Source: Ferrigenium straubiae (GTDB taxonomy: Bacteria; Pseudomonadota; Gammaproteobacteria; Burkholderiales; Gallionellaceae). Taken from it: a stretch of DNA of 64,000 bases. The notes under the pieces are model-generated. The model was not told the origin of the DNA. It did no database searches and saw only the letters and a list, made by a program, of their open reading frames with translations. A program made the translations under genes and the position numbers. Below are positions 25,275 through 34,979 of the stretch, in pieces. Position 1 is the first letter of the stretch; each line of letters starts with the position of its first letter. Where the stretch lies: positions 102,679 to 166,678 of the forward strand of contig JAHQXD010000002.1 in NCBI GenBank assembly GCA_019449655.1, written 5' to 3'.

Positions 25275-27371
25275 CTAGCGGATGATCCGTTTGACTTCCG
25301 GTATCTTGCGCAGGCTGCGCATGATGTTGGCGAGGTGCAGGCGGTTGTTCACTTCCAGCGTGAAGTGCAGCGCGGTGTATTCGCCCTCGTTGGTGAAGCT
25401 GACATTCTCGATGTTGGATTCCGCATCGGCAATCGCAGCGGCCACCTTCGCCAGCACGCCGCGCTGGTTGGCGACCACCAGCTTGAGGCCGACATCGAAG
25501 GGGCGCTGGATATCCTTGCCCCACACCACGTCCAGCCATTGTTCACCGCCGCGCCCCTTGTGCAGGGACTGGCAGTCGCGCGTGTGCACCGTGAGGCCCT
25601 GACCGCTCTTGAGCACGCCGATGATAGGGTCGCCCGGGATCGGGTGGCAGCACTTGGCGAACTGCACCGCCATGCCCTCGGTACCCTGGATAGTGATGGC
25701 CGTGCCGCCTGCCGCCTCGGCCGGCAGTGCCTCGCCGATGCTGGCCAGTTGCCGCGCCACCACCATGTTGAGGCGGCGCCCGAGGCCGATGTCGGCGAGG
25801 ATTTCCTGGCGCGTTTTCACGCCGGTATCCTTGAGCAGCTTGTTCCAGTTTGCCTTGCCGATGTCCTGCGGCTTGACGCCCAGTGTATGCAGCGCCTGGT
25901 TGAGCAGGCGCTCGCCGAATTGTGCGGACTCGCCGGACTGCATGGTCTTGAGGAAGTGGCGGATATGGCTGCGCGCCTTGCTGGTGGTCACATAGCCCAG
26001 CCAGGCCGGATTCGGTTTGGCCTGCGGCGCGGTAATGATTTCCACGCGGTCGCCGTTGCGGAGCTCGGTGCGCAGCGGCACCAGTTCGTGGTTGACCTTG
26101 ACGGCGATGCAGTGGTTGCCGATGTCGGTATGCACGCTGTAGGCGAAGTCCACCGCGGTCGCGCCGCGCGGCAGCGCGAGGATCTTGCCCTTGGGCGTGA
26201 ATACATACACCTCGTCGGGGAACAGGTCCACCTTGAGGTGCTCGAGGAATTCCGACGAGTCGCTGCTCTGGCTCAGGCTTTCCAGCAGTTCCTGCAGCCA
26301 CTGGTGGGTCTTCTTGTGCAGATTCTTGATCGAGACGTGGCCGCTCTTGTACAGCCAGTGCGAGGCCACGCCGGCATCGGCGATCTTGTGCATCTCGTGG
26401 GTGCGGATCTGGATTTCGATGGGCGTGCCGAACGGGCCGAACAGTGTGGTGTGCAGCGATTGATAGCCGTTGACCTTGGGGATCGCGATGTAATCCTTGA
26501 ACTTGCCGGGGATCGGCTTGTACAGGCCGTGCAGCGCGCCCAGCGCCACATAGCAGGACGCGAAATCGTTGACCAGCACGCGGAACCCGTAGATGTCCAG
26601 CACCTCAGCGAAGGCCAGCGACTTGCTCTGCATCTTCTTGTAGATGCTGTAGATGTTTTTTTCCCGGCCGGTCACGTCGGCCTGGATATTGAACTCGGCG
26701 AGCCGCTGCCGGATCGTCTCGAGGATCTTGCCGACCACTTCGCGGCGGTTGCCTCGCGCCACCCTGAGCGCCTTGGACAGCACCGCGTAGCGGTTGGGGT
26801 TCAGGTACTTGAAGCTTAAATCCAGCAACTCGCGGTAAATATCGTTCAGGCCGAGACGGTTGGCGATCGGCGCATAGATGTCCATGGTCTCGCGGGCGAT
26901 GCGCTCGCTTTTGTCGTGCGGCATGGATTCCAGCGTGCGCATGTTGTGCAGGCGGTCGGCCAGCTTGATGAGGATGACGCGCACGTCGCGCGCCATTGCC
27001 AGCAGCATCTTGCGGAAATTTTCCGCCTCCGCGTCCTCGCGGGTTTCGAACTGGATGCGGTCCAGCTTGGAGAGGCCGTCGACCAGTTCCGCGACCGGCT
27101 TGCCGAATTTTTCGGCGACCTGCTCCGCGGTGACCTCGGTGTCTTCCACCACGTCGTGCAGCAATGCGGCGATGATCGCCTGGACATCCAGGTGCAGGGT
27201 GGTGAGGATGCGCGCGACGGCGATCGGGTGGGAGATGTACGGGTCGCCGGACTGGCGCTTCTGCCCCTGGTGCGCGGCCTGGCTGAATGCAAGCGCTTCG
27301 CGGACGTAGTCGACGTCCTCCGGTTTAAGGTAGGCTGAGACTTCTCCGATAAGCAGCTCTGTATCGGTCAT
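25275..27371 (-). CDS. spoT: Bifunctional (p)ppGpp synthetase/hydrolase (Rel/SpoT)
   Basis: A 698-residue long RSH enzyme with all domains present. The HD hydrolase domain has HPIAVARILTTLHLD, LLHDVVEDTEV and LADRLHNMRTL, with metal ligands intact. The synthetase domain carries GREKNIYSIYKKMQSKS and YGFRVLVNDFASCY, then the TGS domain (YVFTPKGKILALPRGATAVD), the zinc-finger-like CCHPIPGDPIIG and a C-terminal ACT domain. It makes and degrades the stringent alarmone (p)ppGpp. It ends the operon yicC-gmk-rpoZ-spoT, 15 bases after rpoZ. Confidence 0.95.
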   Translation of the reverse strand: MTDTELLIGEVSAYLKPEDVDYVREALAFSQAAHQGQKRQSGDPYISHPIAVARILTTLHLDVQAIIAALLHDVVEDTEVTAEQVAEKFGKPVAELVDGLSKLDRIQFETREDAEAENFRKMLLAMARDVRVILIKLADRLHNMRTLESMPHDKSERIARETMDIYAPIANRLGLNDIYRELLDLSFKYLNPNRYAVLSKALRVARGNRREVVGKILETIRQRLAEFNIQADVTGREKNIYSIYKKMQSKSLAFAEVLDIYGFRVLVNDFASCYVALGALHGLYKPIPGKFKDYIAIPKVNGYQSLHTTLFGPFGTPIEIQIRTHEMHKIADAGVASHWLYKSGHVSIKNLHKKTHQWLQELLESLSQSSDSSEFLEHLKVDLFPDEVYVFTPKGKILALPRGATAVDFAYSVHTDIGNHCIAVKVNHELVPLRTELRNGDRVEIITAPQAKPNPAWLGYVTTSKARSHIRHFLKTMQSGESAQFGERLLNQALHTLGVKPQDIGKANWNKLLKDTGVKTRQEILADIGLGRRLNMVVARQLASIGEALPAEAAGGTAITIQGTEGMAVQFAKCCHPIPGDPIIGVLKSGQGLTVHTRDCQSLHKGRGGEQWLDVVWGKDIQRPFDVGLKLVVANQRGVLAKVAAAIADAESNIENVSFTNEGEYTALHFTLEVNNRLHLANIMRSLRKIPEVKRIIR

Positions 27372-27386
27372 GCAGGATCACGGGTT

Positions 27387-27593
27387 TTATGCCTGGCCGC
27401 GGTTGAGGATTTCCTTGCCCACCTTGCCTTCGCTGATTTCGCGCAGTGCGACGACGGTGTGCTTGTCGTTGCTCTCGTCGACCAGGTAGCTTGCGCCGTT
27501 GGCCAGCTGGCGGGCGCGGTAGGCGGCTGCCAGCGTCAGTTCAAAGCGGTTCGGGATTTGGGTGAGACATTCTTCGACGGTGATGCGTGCCAT
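27387..27593 (-). CDS. rpoZ: RNA polymerase omega subunit
   Basis: A 68-residue omega subunit: [32 protein letters not shown] and [16 protein letters not shown]. It aids assembly of the beta-prime subunit and, in proteobacteria, forms part of a ppGpp-binding site. Its location directly upstream of spoT is the conserved arrangement. It lies only three bases after gmk. Confidence 0.95.
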   Translation of the reverse strand: MARITVEECLTQIPNRFELTLAAAYRARQLANGASYLVDESNDKHTVVALREISEGKVGKEILNRGQA

Positions 27594-27596
27594 GAT

Positions 27597-28214
27597 TTAC
27601 TCCGGGTTCTGTAACTGGTTGATCAATGCCTGATGACGCGCCAGCTGCCTCGCGCCCCTCAGTCGGGCGGAAAGCACCACCGCGTTGAGGTCGCGCAGCG
27701 CCTCGTTCAGATTGTCGTTGATAATAACATAATCGAATTCGGCGACATGGGCGACATCCTCGCGCACCGCCGCCATGCGCTTTGCGATCACTTCGTCGTT
27801 GTCCTTGCCGCGCCCCTTGAGGCGCTGCTCCAGCGCATCCAGGGAAGGCGGCAGGATGAAGATGCTGACGCATTCCGGGAACAGCCGGCGCACCTGCGCC
27901 GCGCCCTGCCAGTCGATCTCCAGCAGGATGTCGCGATTCTGGGTGATGGCCTGGCCGATCCAGGTTTGCGAGGTGCCGTACAGGTTGCCGTAGACTTCCG
28001 CGCTCTCCAGGAACTCGCCGCGTTCCATCATGATGACGAAGGTTTCGCGGCTGACGAAATGGTAATCCTTGCCGTCGCGCTCGCCGGGGCGCGGGTTGCG
28101 TGTCGTGTAGGAGACCGATAGCTCGATCTGCGGATTGATGTTGAGCAAGGCCTGCACCAGGCTGGTCTTGCCCGCGCCGGAAGGCGCGCTGATGACAAAC
28201 AGGTTTCCGGACAT
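27597..28214 (-). CDS. gmk: Guanylate kinase
   Basis: A 205-residue enzyme that phosphorylates GMP to GDP. P-loop FVISAPSGAGKTSLVQALL; GMP-binding SVSYTTRNPRPGERDGKDYH and EFLESAEVYGNLYGTS; LLEIDWQGAAQVRRLFP with the conserved Asp. Length fits the family. The start is preceded by a weak GGTAAACC. Second gene of the yicC-gmk-rpoZ-spoT unit, with a 150-base repeat-bearing gap upstream. Confidence 0.95.
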   Translation of the reverse strand: MSGNLFVISAPSGAGKTSLVQALLNINPQIELSVSYTTRNPRPGERDGKDYHFVSRETFVIMMERGEFLESAEVYGNLYGTSQTWIGQAITQNRDILLEIDWQGAAQVRRLFPECVSIFILPPSLDALEQRLKGRGKDNDEVIAKRMAAVREDVAHVAEFDYVIINDNLNEALRDLNAVVLSARLRGARQLARHQALINQLQNPE

Positions 28215-28231
28215 GGTTTACCTCAATGATT

Positions 28232-28362
28232 TGTTTAACCGCGAAGGCACGAAGGGTGCGAAGAAATGCATTTTCGGGGAATCGAAGCTATCTTGAGGCA
28301 AGCATTCGACCTATCGCATCTGTGAAAAATCTTCGTGATCTTCGTGCACTTCGTGGTGAAGC
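28232..28362. repeat. Imperfect inverted repeat between yicC and gmk
   Basis: AACCGCGAAGGCACGAAGGG near 28238 and CTTCGTGCACTTCGTGGTG near 28340 are imperfectly complementary. This GAAGG/CACGAAG motif is a common dispersed intergenic repeat in proteobacteria. No gene is seen in the gap. Confidence 0.5.
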
Positions 28363-28364
28363 TT

Positions 28365-29243
28365 TTACTCCAGGTTTTGAATTTGCTCGCGCATCTGCTC
28401 GATGAGGATCTTCATCTCCATCGCGCTGCGCGACACTTCCGCATCCACCGATTTCGAACCGAGCGTGTTGGCCTCGCGGTTCAGTTCCTGCATCAGGAAA
28501 TCCAGCCGTTTGCCCACCGCGCCGCCCTGCGCGAGGATGCGGCGCATCTCGGCCAGATGGCTGGCAAGCCGCGACAGCTCCTCGTCCACGTCGATCTTGC
28601 TCGCGAACAGGGTGATTTCCTGGCGGATGCGCTCGTCGAGGGCGTCATGTGCCGGGGCGCCTTGCAGCGCCTCGCGCAGCCGCGCGGTGAGCTTCTGCTC
28701 GTAGGCGGCGATCGCGGCGGGTACATGCGGCATCACGCTATTGCGCAGCGCCTCGATCTTTTCCACGCGCTGCAGCAGGAAGTCCTTGAGTTTCTCGCCT
28801 TCGCGCGCGCGCGACGCAGAAAACTCCTGCAGCACCTCCTGCAGCAGGTTGAGCAGCGCGGCGCGCAGCTCGTCCGCCGAGGCAGACGGCGCTTCCAGCA
28901 CGCCGTTCCAGCGCAGCACGTCCGCCACGCCCAAGGAGCGCGCATCCGGCAGGGCATTCTGCACTTCCCGGTTCCACGCGGCAAGCTGCAGCAGCAGGTC
29001 GCGGTTCAGCGCCGTGCTGGTTTGCGCGCCGCGTGCCGCGTAGTTGATGCGGCAATCCACCTTGCCGCGCTGCAGTTGCGCGGTGATCGCCTCGCGCAGC
29101 GCGCCCTCGACGCTGCGCAACTCGTCCGGCATGCGCAACTGGATGTCCAGGTAGCGGTGGTTGACGGCGCGCAGCTCAAGGGTCAGCGAGCCGCTGTCGA
29201 GCTCCGCGCTGGCGGCGGCGTAACCGGTCATACTGAGTATCAT
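28365..29243 (-). CDS. yicC: YicC/YloC family endoribonuclease
   Basis: A 292-residue YicC protein. The N-terminus MILSMTGYAAASAELDSGSL and LRAVNHRYLDIQLRMPDELR is diagnostic; the C-terminal DUF1732 part has GKRLDFLMQELNREANTLGS and MKILIEQMREQIQNLE. Members of this family have been shown to be endoribonucleases. It is the first gene of the gmk operon, divergent from the PP2C phosphatase gene 80 bases away. Confidence 0.93.
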   Translation of the reverse strand: MILSMTGYAAASAELDSGSLTLELRAVNHRYLDIQLRMPDELRSVEGALREAITAQLQRGKVDCRINYAARGAQTSTALNRDLLLQLAAWNREVQNALPDARSLGVADVLRWNGVLEAPSASADELRAALLNLLQEVLQEFSASRAREGEKLKDFLLQRVEKIEALRNSVMPHVPAAIAAYEQKLTARLREALQGAPAHDALDERIRQEITLFASKIDVDEELSRLASHLAEMRRILAQGGAVGKRLDFLMQELNREANTLGSKSVDAEVSRSAMEMKILIEQMREQIQNLE

Positions 29244-29323
29244 GGAAAGGCTCCCGAATAAAGGGCTGTGCTGGAGCGGCGCATTATATTACGATTGCGT
29301 CCTGTCAAATTTCCCCTTTGCCC

Positions 29324-30118
29324 ATGAAGTTTTCGATACACCAGGCCAGCCACATCGGCAACCGCAAATACAACCAGGATCGCGCCGCCTATGCCTACAG
29401 CAGCGAAGTATTGCTGCTGGTGCTGGCGGACGGCATGGGTGGGCACTTGCACGGTGAGGTGGCGGCGGAGTTGATTGTCGATACGTTCGTCGAGTCGTTC
29501 GGCCGGAGTGCGCATCCGCGCATTGCCGACCCCGACGGGTTTGTGCTGGAAACCATGCGCCACGCCAACGAGCGTATCCTCAAGGTTGCGCACGACAAGG
29601 ATCTGGGCGGCTCTCCGGGATCGACCTGCGTGGCTGCGCTGATCCAGGATGGCAAAGTGTACTGGGGGCACGCCGGGGACTCGCGGTTCTACCTGCTGCG
29701 CGACGGCGCGGTGCTGGTCAAGACGCGCGACCATTCGATGGTGCAGCAGTGGCTCGAATGGGGCATGGTCACCGCCGAAGAGGCGCGCATCCATCCGCAG
29801 CGCAACCAGATCACCAACTGCCTCGGCGGCGTCGAAGACCTGTTTTACATGGAGCAAGGCAAACCGATAGCGCTGCAATCCGGCGATACGCTGCTGCTCG
29901 GCAGCGACGGCCTGTGGGGGCCGTTTACCGACGAGGAGCTGGCCGTGGCCTTTGCCGCAAAGCCTGTCGCACAGGTGCTGGACAGCCTGATCACGAGCGC
30001 ACTGGAACGCGAGAACGGCCATTCCGACAACGCCACCGGTATCGCGATACGCTGGGGAAAAAACGAAGCCGACCACGATACCGACCAACTCGTCTGCCAC
30101 ATCCTGGAAGTCGCCTGA
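29324..30118 (+). CDS. PP2C-type Ser/Thr protein phosphatase
   Basis: A 264-residue PPM-family phosphatase. Metal-binding motifs are [57 protein letters not shown] and [11 protein letters not shown], all with the acidic residues intact. It dephosphorylates Ser/Thr phosphoproteins. No Ser/Thr kinase gene is visible in the window; the FHA-cyclase at 20811 is one possible partner, by inference only. The ATG at 29324 is preferred to the upstream TTG at 29318, although no strong ribosome site is visible for either. Confidence 0.92.
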   Translation: MKFSIHQASHIGNRKYNQDRAAYAYSSEVLLLVLADGMGGHLHGEVAAELIVDTFVESFGRSAHPRIADPDGFVLETMRHANERILKVAHDKDLGGSPGSTCVAALIQDGKVYWGHAGDSRFYLLRDGAVLVKTRDHSMVQQWLEWGMVTAEEARIHPQRNQITNCLGGVEDLFYMEQGKPIALQSGDTLLLGSDGLWGPFTDEELAVAFAAKPVAQVLDSLITSALERENGHSDNATGIAIRWGKNEADHDTDQLVCHILEVA

Positions 30119-30155
30119 CTTTCGTAACCCATTAACCCTTTATCGAGGATTTAAC

Positions 30156-30869
30156 ATGCGCCCCAGCCAGAGATCGCCCAGCCAACTGCGTGAAATCCGC
30201 ATCACCCGCCGCTACACCAAGCATGCCGAAGGCTCGGTGCTGATCGAATGCGGCGACACCAAGGTGGTCTGCACCGCGAGCGTCGAAGAAAAAGTGCCGC
30301 CGCACAAGAAGGGCAGCGGCGAGGGCTGGGTCACCGCCGAATACGGCATGCTGCCGCGCTCGACCAACGAGCGCATGGGCCGCGAGGCGGCCAAGGGCAA
30401 GCAGTCCGGGCGCACCCAGGAGATCCAGCGCCTCATCGGGCGCAGCCTGCGCGCCGTGGTCGATTTGAAAAAACTCGGCGAGCGCACCATCGTGGTTGAC
30501 TGCGACGTGATCCAGGCCGACGGCGGTACGCGTACCGCCAGCATCACCGGCGCCTTCGTCGCACTGCACGACGCGGTGAGCGAGCTGTTGAAGAAAAACA
30601 AAATCCAGGAAACCCCGCTCAAGGAATTCATCGCCGCGGTGTCGGTCGGCATCTACGAGGGTGTGCCGGTGCTCGACCTGGATTACGCGGAAGACTCCGC
30701 CTGCGACACCGACATGAACGTGGTGATGTTGGGCAACGGCCACTTCGTCGAGGTGCAGGGCACCGCCGAAGGCCATCCCTTCACGCGCGCCGAGATGGAC
30801 GAGCTGCTGGAACTCGCGAAGGCCGGCATCGCGCAGCTGATCGATAAACAGCGCGCCGCACTGGCGTAA
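30156..30869 (+). CDS. rph: Ribonuclease PH
   Basis: A 237-residue phosphorolytic 3'-5' exoribonuclease that trims tRNA 3' ends. [20 protein letters not shown] opens the chain. [20 protein letters not shown], the phosphate-binding [15 protein letters not shown] and [18 protein letters not shown] are all present. Unlike E. coli K-12 the reading frame is intact. It shares one base with rdgB (TAATG), and rdgB in turn overlaps hemW, so the three form one operon. Confidence 0.95.
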   Translation: MRPSQRSPSQLREIRITRRYTKHAEGSVLIECGDTKVVCTASVEEKVPPHKKGSGEGWVTAEYGMLPRSTNERMGREAAKGKQSGRTQEIQRLIGRSLRAVVDLKKLGERTIVVDCDVIQADGGTRTASITGAFVALHDAVSELLKKNKIQETPLKEFIAAVSVGIYEGVPVLDLDYAEDSACDTDMNVVMLGNGHFVEVQGTAEGHPFTRAEMDELLELAKAGIAQLIDKQRAALA

Positions 30870-31462
30870 TGAAAAAACTCGTCATAGCCTCCAACAATCC
30901 CGGCAAGCTGCGCGAATTCCAGCGCATGCTCGCGCCCTTGGGCATCGAGGTGCTCACGCAGGCCGAGCTCGGTATCAGCGAGGCCGAGGAGCCGCACTGC
31001 ACCTTCGTCGAGAACGCGCTCGCCAAGGCGCGCCATGTGAGCGCGGCCTCGGGCCTGCCCGCGCTCGCGGACGATTCCGGCATCTGCGTCGCGGCGCTGG
31101 GCGGCGCGCCCAGCGTGCAGTCGGCGCGCTATGCCGGGGACAATCCGAAATCCGATGCGCGCAATAACGAGAAGCTGCTGCGCGAGATGCAGGGCGTTGC
31201 CGACCGCCGCGCGCACTACTACTGCGTGCTGGTGCTGGTGCACCATGCCGAAGACCCGCAGCCCGTCATCGCCGAGGGCGAATGGCACGGCGAGATCGGC
31301 CACGAGGAGCGCGGCGAGGGCGGCTTCGGCTACGACCCGCTGTTCCGGCTGCCCGAATCCGGCAAAACCGCCGCCGAGCTGTCGCACGACGAGAAGGCGC
31401 TGGTTAGCCACCGCGCCAAGGCGCTCAAGGTATTGCTCGACAAGCTCAGCCTCGGCGCATGA
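30869..31462 (+). CDS. rdgB: dITP/XTP pyrophosphatase (house-cleaning NTPase)
   Basis: A 197-residue Ham1/RdgB enzyme that removes dITP, XTP and ITP from the nucleotide pool. SNNPGKLREFQRML binds the triphosphate; HCTFVENALAKARHVS and LADDSGICVAALGGAPSVQS hold the metal and base sites; GFGYDPLF and SHRAKAL close the active site. It overlaps rph by one base and hemW by four. Confidence 0.95.
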   Translation: MKKLVIASNNPGKLREFQRMLAPLGIEVLTQAELGISEAEEPHCTFVENALAKARHVSAASGLPALADDSGICVAALGGAPSVQSARYAGDNPKSDARNNEKLLREMQGVADRRAHYYCVLVLVHHAEDPQPVIAEGEWHGEIGHEERGEGGFGYDPLFRLPESGKTAAELSHDEKALVSHRAKALKVLLDKLSLGA

Positions 31463-32706
31463 CCGTACACCAGCTGCATCCCGCCGGCCTCAGGGCGCAG
31501 GCGGTGAATTTCCAGGCGACCCCGCCGCTGTCGCTCTACATCCACATCCCTTGGTGCGTGCGCAAATGCCCCTATTGCGACTTCAATTCGCACGAGCTGC
31601 GCGGTACTCCCTCGCCCTTGCAGGGAGAGGGCGGGGGAGAGGGTAGAAGTGGCCAAATTCCGGAAAAGGAATACGTCGCCGCGCTGATCCGCGACCTCGA
31701 ACTCGCGCTGCCGTCGATCTGGGGGCGCAAGGTCTACACGGTGTTCTTCGGCGGCGGCACGCCCAGCCTGCTCTCGGGCGAGAGCGTCGCGGAGATCCTG
31801 CGCCAGGTGCGCATGCTGCTGCCGCTCGATCTCGGTGCGGAGATCACGCTGGAGGCCAATCCCGGCACGGTCGAAGCGGAACGCTTCGCGGCGTACCGCG
31901 AGGCGGGCGTGAACCGCCTGTCGCTGGGCATCCAGAGCTTCAACGACGCGCATCTGAAGGCGCTGGGGCGCATCCACAGCGCCGACGAAGCCAGGCGCGC
32001 GATCGCCATCGCGCAGCAACACTTCGACAACATCAATCTCGACCTCATGTACGCGCTGCCCGGCCAGACGCTGGAGCAGGCCCTGCAGGATGCGCAGGCA
32101 GCGCTCGCGTTCGCACCGCAGCACCTGTCCTGCTACCACCTCACACTGGAACCGAACACGCTGTTCTACCGCAATCCGCCGCCGCTGCCGGACGACGATG
32201 CGAGCGGCGAGATGCAGCTCCGCATCGAGGAGCTGCTTGCGGCGCATGGCTACGAGCATTACGAGACCTCGGCTTTCGCGCTGCCGAAGCGGCAGGCGCG
32301 CCACAACCTCAACTACTGGCAGTTCGGCGACTACCTCGGCATTGGCGCGGGCGCGCACAGCAAGCTGAGCTTTCACGACCGGGTGATCCGCCAGATGCGC
32401 CACCGGCAGCCGCAGGCCTACCTCGATGCGGTGGCGCAGGGCAGCCCTGTGCAGGAGCAGCACGAGGTCGCGCCCGCCGATCTCGCCTTCGAGTTCATGA
32501 TGAACGCGCTGCGCCTGAACCGGGGCTTCGAGGCCGCGCTGTTCCAGGAGCGCACCAGCCTGTCGCTGCTGTCGATACGCCGCAAACTGGAAGAGGCGGA
32601 AAAGCGCGGGCTGTTGACGCGCGATCCAGGCCGCATCGCGCCGACTGAACTGGGGCAGCGATTCCTGAACGACTTGCTAGAGATTTTCCTTGCGGCGAAA
32701 GACTAA
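31459..32706 (+). CDS. hemW: Radical SAM heme chaperone HemW
   Basis: A 415-residue radical SAM protein of the HemN-like family. The cluster motif is [18 protein letters not shown] (CxxxCxxC). [15 protein letters not shown] and LEANPGTVE bind SAM and [12 protein letters not shown] is the HemW-type C-terminal signature. It lacks the HemN N-terminal trip wire, so heme transfer rather than coproporphyrinogen oxidation is the likely role. Codons about 50-66 ([16 protein letters not shown]) are an in-frame palindromic DNA repeat right after the cluster motif. The 3' end overlaps the opposite-strand trmB by 30 bases. Confidence 0.93.
   Translation: MTVHQLHPAGLRAQAVNFQATPPLSLYIHIPWCVRKCPYCDFNSHELRGTPSPLQGEGGGEGRSGQIPEKEYVAALIRDLELALPSIWGRKVYTVFFGGGTPSLLSGESVAEILRQVRMLLPLDLGAEITLEANPGTVEAERFAAYREAGVNRLSLGIQSFNDAHLKALGRIHSADEARRAIAIAQQHFDNINLDLMYALPGQTLEQALQDAQAALAFAPQHLSCYHLTLEPNTLFYRNPPPLPDDDASGEMQLRIEELLAAHGYEHYETSAFALPKRQARHNLNYWQFGDYLGIGAGAHSKLSFHDRVIRQMRHRQPQAYLDAVAQGSPVQEQHEVAPADLAFEFMMNALRLNRGFEAALFQERTSLSLLSIRRKLEEAEKRGLLTRDPGRIAPTELGQRFLNDLLEIFLAAKD
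31607..31645. repeat. Palindromic repeat read in frame in hemW
   Basis: CTCCCTCGCCCTTGCAGGGA and GAGGGCGGGGGAGAGGG sit inside the coding region, adding about 13-15 residues after NSHEL compared with what I expect of HemW homologues. Same family as 58799 and 59143. Confidence 0.65.
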
Positions 32707-33372
32707 ATCCCACACCCCATGCCCCAAGCGTATTCCGCGCTGCTCGAACTTGGTGAGCGGGCGGTACTCGGGGCGCGGCGCGTAGTCCGCGGCGGTGTTC
32801 TCCAGCAGCGGCTCCTCGCTCAGCACGCGCAACACCTGCTCGGCGTAATCCTGCCAGTCGGTGGCGACGTGGAGGTAGCCGCCTGGCTTGAGTTTTCGCA
32901 CCAGTTGCGCGACGAAAGGCGCCTGGATCAGGCGGCGCTTGTTGTGGCGCGCCTTGTGCCACGGGTCGGGGAAGAAGATGTGCACGCCGGAGAGCGAGCC
33001 GTCGGCGATCATGTCGCGCAGCACTTCCACGGCGTCGTGCTGGATGATGCGGATGTTGGCGATCTGTTGCGCGTCGATCAGCTTGAGCAGGTTGCCCACG
33101 CCCGGCGTGTGCACTTCGAGTGTGAGGTAGTCGTTTTCGGGGACTGCCTGCGCGATGGTCGCGGTGCTCTCGCCCATGCCGAAGCCGATTTCCAGGATCT
33201 TCGGTGCGGCGCGGCCGAAGGCCTGATCGAGATCAAGCGGCTGTGCGGCGTAGGGGATGCCGTAGCGCGGCAGCAGCGTGTCCACCGCGCGCTGCTGCGC
33301 GGGCGAGACGCGGCCCTGGCGCAGCACGAAGCTGCGGATATGGCGCTTGCTGAGGTCAGTGGTGTCTGTCAT
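32677..33372 (-). CDS. trmB: tRNA (guanine-N7-)-methyltransferase
   Basis: A 231-residue SAM enzyme that makes m7G46 in tRNA. KHRIR-like region is [18 protein letters not shown]; the SAM site is [17 protein letters not shown]; the hallmark [15 protein letters not shown] is intact, as is [11 protein letters not shown]. The start at 33372 gives the normal N-terminus; the in-frame extension to 33414 would read into a palindromic repeat. Its 3' end overlaps hemW by 30 bases. Confidence 0.94.
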   Translation of the reverse strand: MTDTTDLSKRHIRSFVLRQGRVSPAQQRAVDTLLPRYGIPYAAQPLDLDQAFGRAAPKILEIGFGMGESTATIAQAVPENDYLTLEVHTPGVGNLLKLIDAQQIANIRIIQHDAVEVLRDMIADGSLSGVHIFFPDPWHKARHNKRRLIQAPFVAQLVRKLKPGGYLHVATDWQDYAEQVLRVLSEEPLLENTAADYAPRPEYRPLTKFEQRGIRLGHGVWDLVFRRKENL

Positions 33373-33388
33373 GGTGCTTGTATGAAAG

Positions 33389-33450
33389 CACCCTCTCCCC
33401 ATCCCCTCTCCCACGCGTGGGAGAGGGTGCCCGGCAGGGCGGGAGAGGGA
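33389..33450. repeat. Palindromic repeat between thiG and trmB
   Basis: CCCTCTCCCCATCCCCTCTC, CCACGCGTGGGAGAGGG and GGCAGGGCGGGAGAGGGAG form nested hairpins directly upstream of trmB and downstream of thiG on the minus strand. Best-formed member of the family in the window. Confidence 0.7.
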
Positions 33451-33454
33451 GTTT

Positions 33455-34249
33455 TTAACTGCGCGTCGAATCGATGATTCCAGCAGTCGGCGAGCTCGGG
33501 CTGGCGCTGTAGAACTTCTTCGGCATGCGCCCGGCGAGGTAGGCCTCGCGCCCGGCCTCCACGGCCTTCTTCATCGCGCCGGCCATCAGCACCGGGTTCT
33601 GCGCGGCGGCGATCGCGGTGTTCATCAGCACGCCGTCGCAGCCCAGCTCCATCGCGATGGCCGCATCCGATGCCGTGCCCACGCCCGCGTCCACGATCAC
33701 CGGCACCTTCACGCGCTCCATCACGAGTTGCAAATTCCAAGGGTTGAGGATGCCCATACCCGAGCCGATCAGCGAGGCGAGCGGCATGATCGCCACACAG
33801 CCGAGGTCTTCGAGCTGCTTGGCGACGATGGGGTCGTCCGAGGTGTAGACCATGACCTGGAAGCCTTCCGCGATCAGCGTCTTTGCAGCGGCGAGGGTCT
33901 CGACCACGTTGGGGTAGAGCGACTGCGGGTCGCCGAGTACCTCCAGCTTGACCAAGGTATGCCCGTCGAGCAGTTCGCGCGCGAGGCGCAGGGTGCGCAC
34001 CGCGTCATCGGCGGTGTAGCAGCCCGCGGTGTTCGGCAGGTAGGTGAACTGCGACGGCGGCACGGCGTCGAGCAGGCTGGGCTCGTTCGCGTTCTGCCCG
34101 AGGTTGGTGCGGCGGATCGCCACCGTCACGATCTCCGCTCCGCTCGCATCGAGCGCCGCGCGCGTCTCGGTGAAGTCCTTGTACTTGCCGGTGCCGACCA
34201 GCAGGCGCGATGAATAGCTCTTGCCTGCGATGATGAGTTTGTCGTTCAT
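33455..34249 (-). CDS. thiG: Thiazole synthase
   Basis: A 264-residue ThiG that builds thiazole phosphate from DXP, dehydroglycine and ThiS thiocarboxylate. [20 protein letters not shown] opens the barrel, [15 protein letters not shown] holds the Schiff-base lysine, and [20 protein letters not shown] and [18 protein letters not shown] are the phosphate-binding loops. It lies downstream of thiS in the same direction, with a repeat-bearing gap of about 130 bases. No other thi genes are in the window. Confidence 0.94.
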   Translation of the reverse strand: MNDKLIIAGKSYSSRLLVGTGKYKDFTETRAALDASGAEIVTVAIRRTNLGQNANEPSLLDAVPPSQFTYLPNTAGCYTADDAVRTLRLARELLDGHTLVKLEVLGDPQSLYPNVVETLAAAKTLIAEGFQVMVYTSDDPIVAKQLEDLGCVAIMPLASLIGSGMGILNPWNLQLVMERVKVPVIVDAGVGTASDAAIAMELGCDGVLMNTAIAAAQNPVLMAGAMKKAVEAGREAYLAGRMPKKFYSASPSSPTAGIIDSTRS

Positions 34250-34280
34250 TTCCGTGTTCCTGTTAAGTTGAATCTTGCTT

Positions 34281-34379
34281 TCCTCTCCCCTCGCGGGATA
34301 ACCAGCGACTTGGCTGTCGTATTTTGACAGCTTAGTCGAATGGCTAGCAGTTCCATCAGAGGGATTGAGGGAGAGGGGG
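34281..34379. repeat. Palindromic repeat between thiS and thiG
   Basis: CCTCTCCCCTCGCGGG at the left and GGGATTGAGGGAGAGGGGG at the right are arms of a split member of the palindrome family. The 60 bases between include GGCTGTCGTATTTTGACAGC, a second small hairpin. It separates thiS from thiG. Confidence 0.55.
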
Positions 34380-34583
34380 TCAGCCCCCGCCCACCGCGAC
34401 GACGATCTCCATCCTGTCCCCGTCCGCGATCTGCTGCGCCGCGAACTGGCTGCGCGGCACGATCTCGCCGTTGCGCTCCAGTGCGATGCGTTTTCTCGTC
34501 AGGCCCATCTCCTCGATGAGCGCGGCGATGCTGATGGCTTGCGGGAACTGGCGGGATGCGCCGTTGATGCTGACCGTTATCAC
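34380..34583 (-). CDS. thiS: Sulfur carrier protein ThiS (GTG start)
   Basis: A 67-residue ubiquitin-like carrier: [20 protein letters not shown], then [20 protein letters not shown] and ending EIVVAVGGG, whose terminal Gly-Gly is adenylated and thiocarboxylated. The only suitable initiation codon is the GTG at 34583; no strong ribosome site precedes it, so translation may be low. The tRNA-Gly gene is 60 bases away on the opposite strand. Confidence 0.88.
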   Translation of the reverse strand: MITVSINGASRQFPQAISIAALIEEMGLTRKRIALERNGEIVPRSQFAAQQIADGDRMEIVVAVGGG

Positions 34584-34642
34584 TTTGGGAGTCTCTGAAA
34601 TTGCCGAAGGCCGTGTTAGAATGCCGCCGCATTTTACACCAA

Positions 34643-34716
34643 GCGGGTGTAGTTCAATGGTAGAACGGCAGCTTCCCAAGCTGCATACGACGGTTCGATC
34701 CCGTTCACCCGCTCCA
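34643..34716 (+). tRNA. tRNA-Gly (anticodon CCC)
   Basis: A 74-base cloverleaf including an encoded CCA end. Acceptor GCGGGTG pairs with CACCCGC. The D arm is GTTCAATGGTAGAAC, the anticodon arm GCAGC-TTCCCAA-GCTGC (anticodon CCC), and the T loop TTCGATC. It decodes GGG codons. A toxin-antitoxin pair and AT-rich genes follow, so the tRNA may mark the edge of an island, but I saw no repeat of its 3' end in the window. Confidence 0.95.
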
Positions 34717-34769
34717 ATTCGCTGCCCCGTGCAGCAGAATCTGCTTCGATTCGAGCAAAGGAGCGCGCC

Positions 34770-34979
34770 ATGTTGAGCATAGAAAACCTGACACGCGCAG
34801 AAAAGCTGCGCATGATGGAGGCGATCTGGGATGACTTGGCGCGCGATCCGGCAGCGCTCACATCCCCCGAATGGCATGCTCAGGCGCTCAAGGATGCCGA
34901 ACGTGCCCATGCGGAAAATCAGGCCGGTTTCGTGCCCTGGGATATCGCCAAGAAAAAGCTGCGTGACGGCATGTCATGA
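34770..34979 (+). CDS. Addiction-module antitoxin (PF09720-like)
   Basis: A 69-residue protein. MLSIENLTRAEKLRMMEAIW followed by DDLARDP, and further on W-x-A-L-K-D-A-E, is the pattern of the small addiction-module component proteins that partner RelE/ParE toxins. AAAGGAG precedes the start. It overlaps the toxin start by four bases (ATGA). Antitoxin role inferred from family and pairing. Confidence 0.82.
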   Translation: MLSIENLTRAEKLRMMEAIWDDLARDPAALTSPEWHAQALKDAERAHAENQAGFVPWDIAKKKLRDGMS

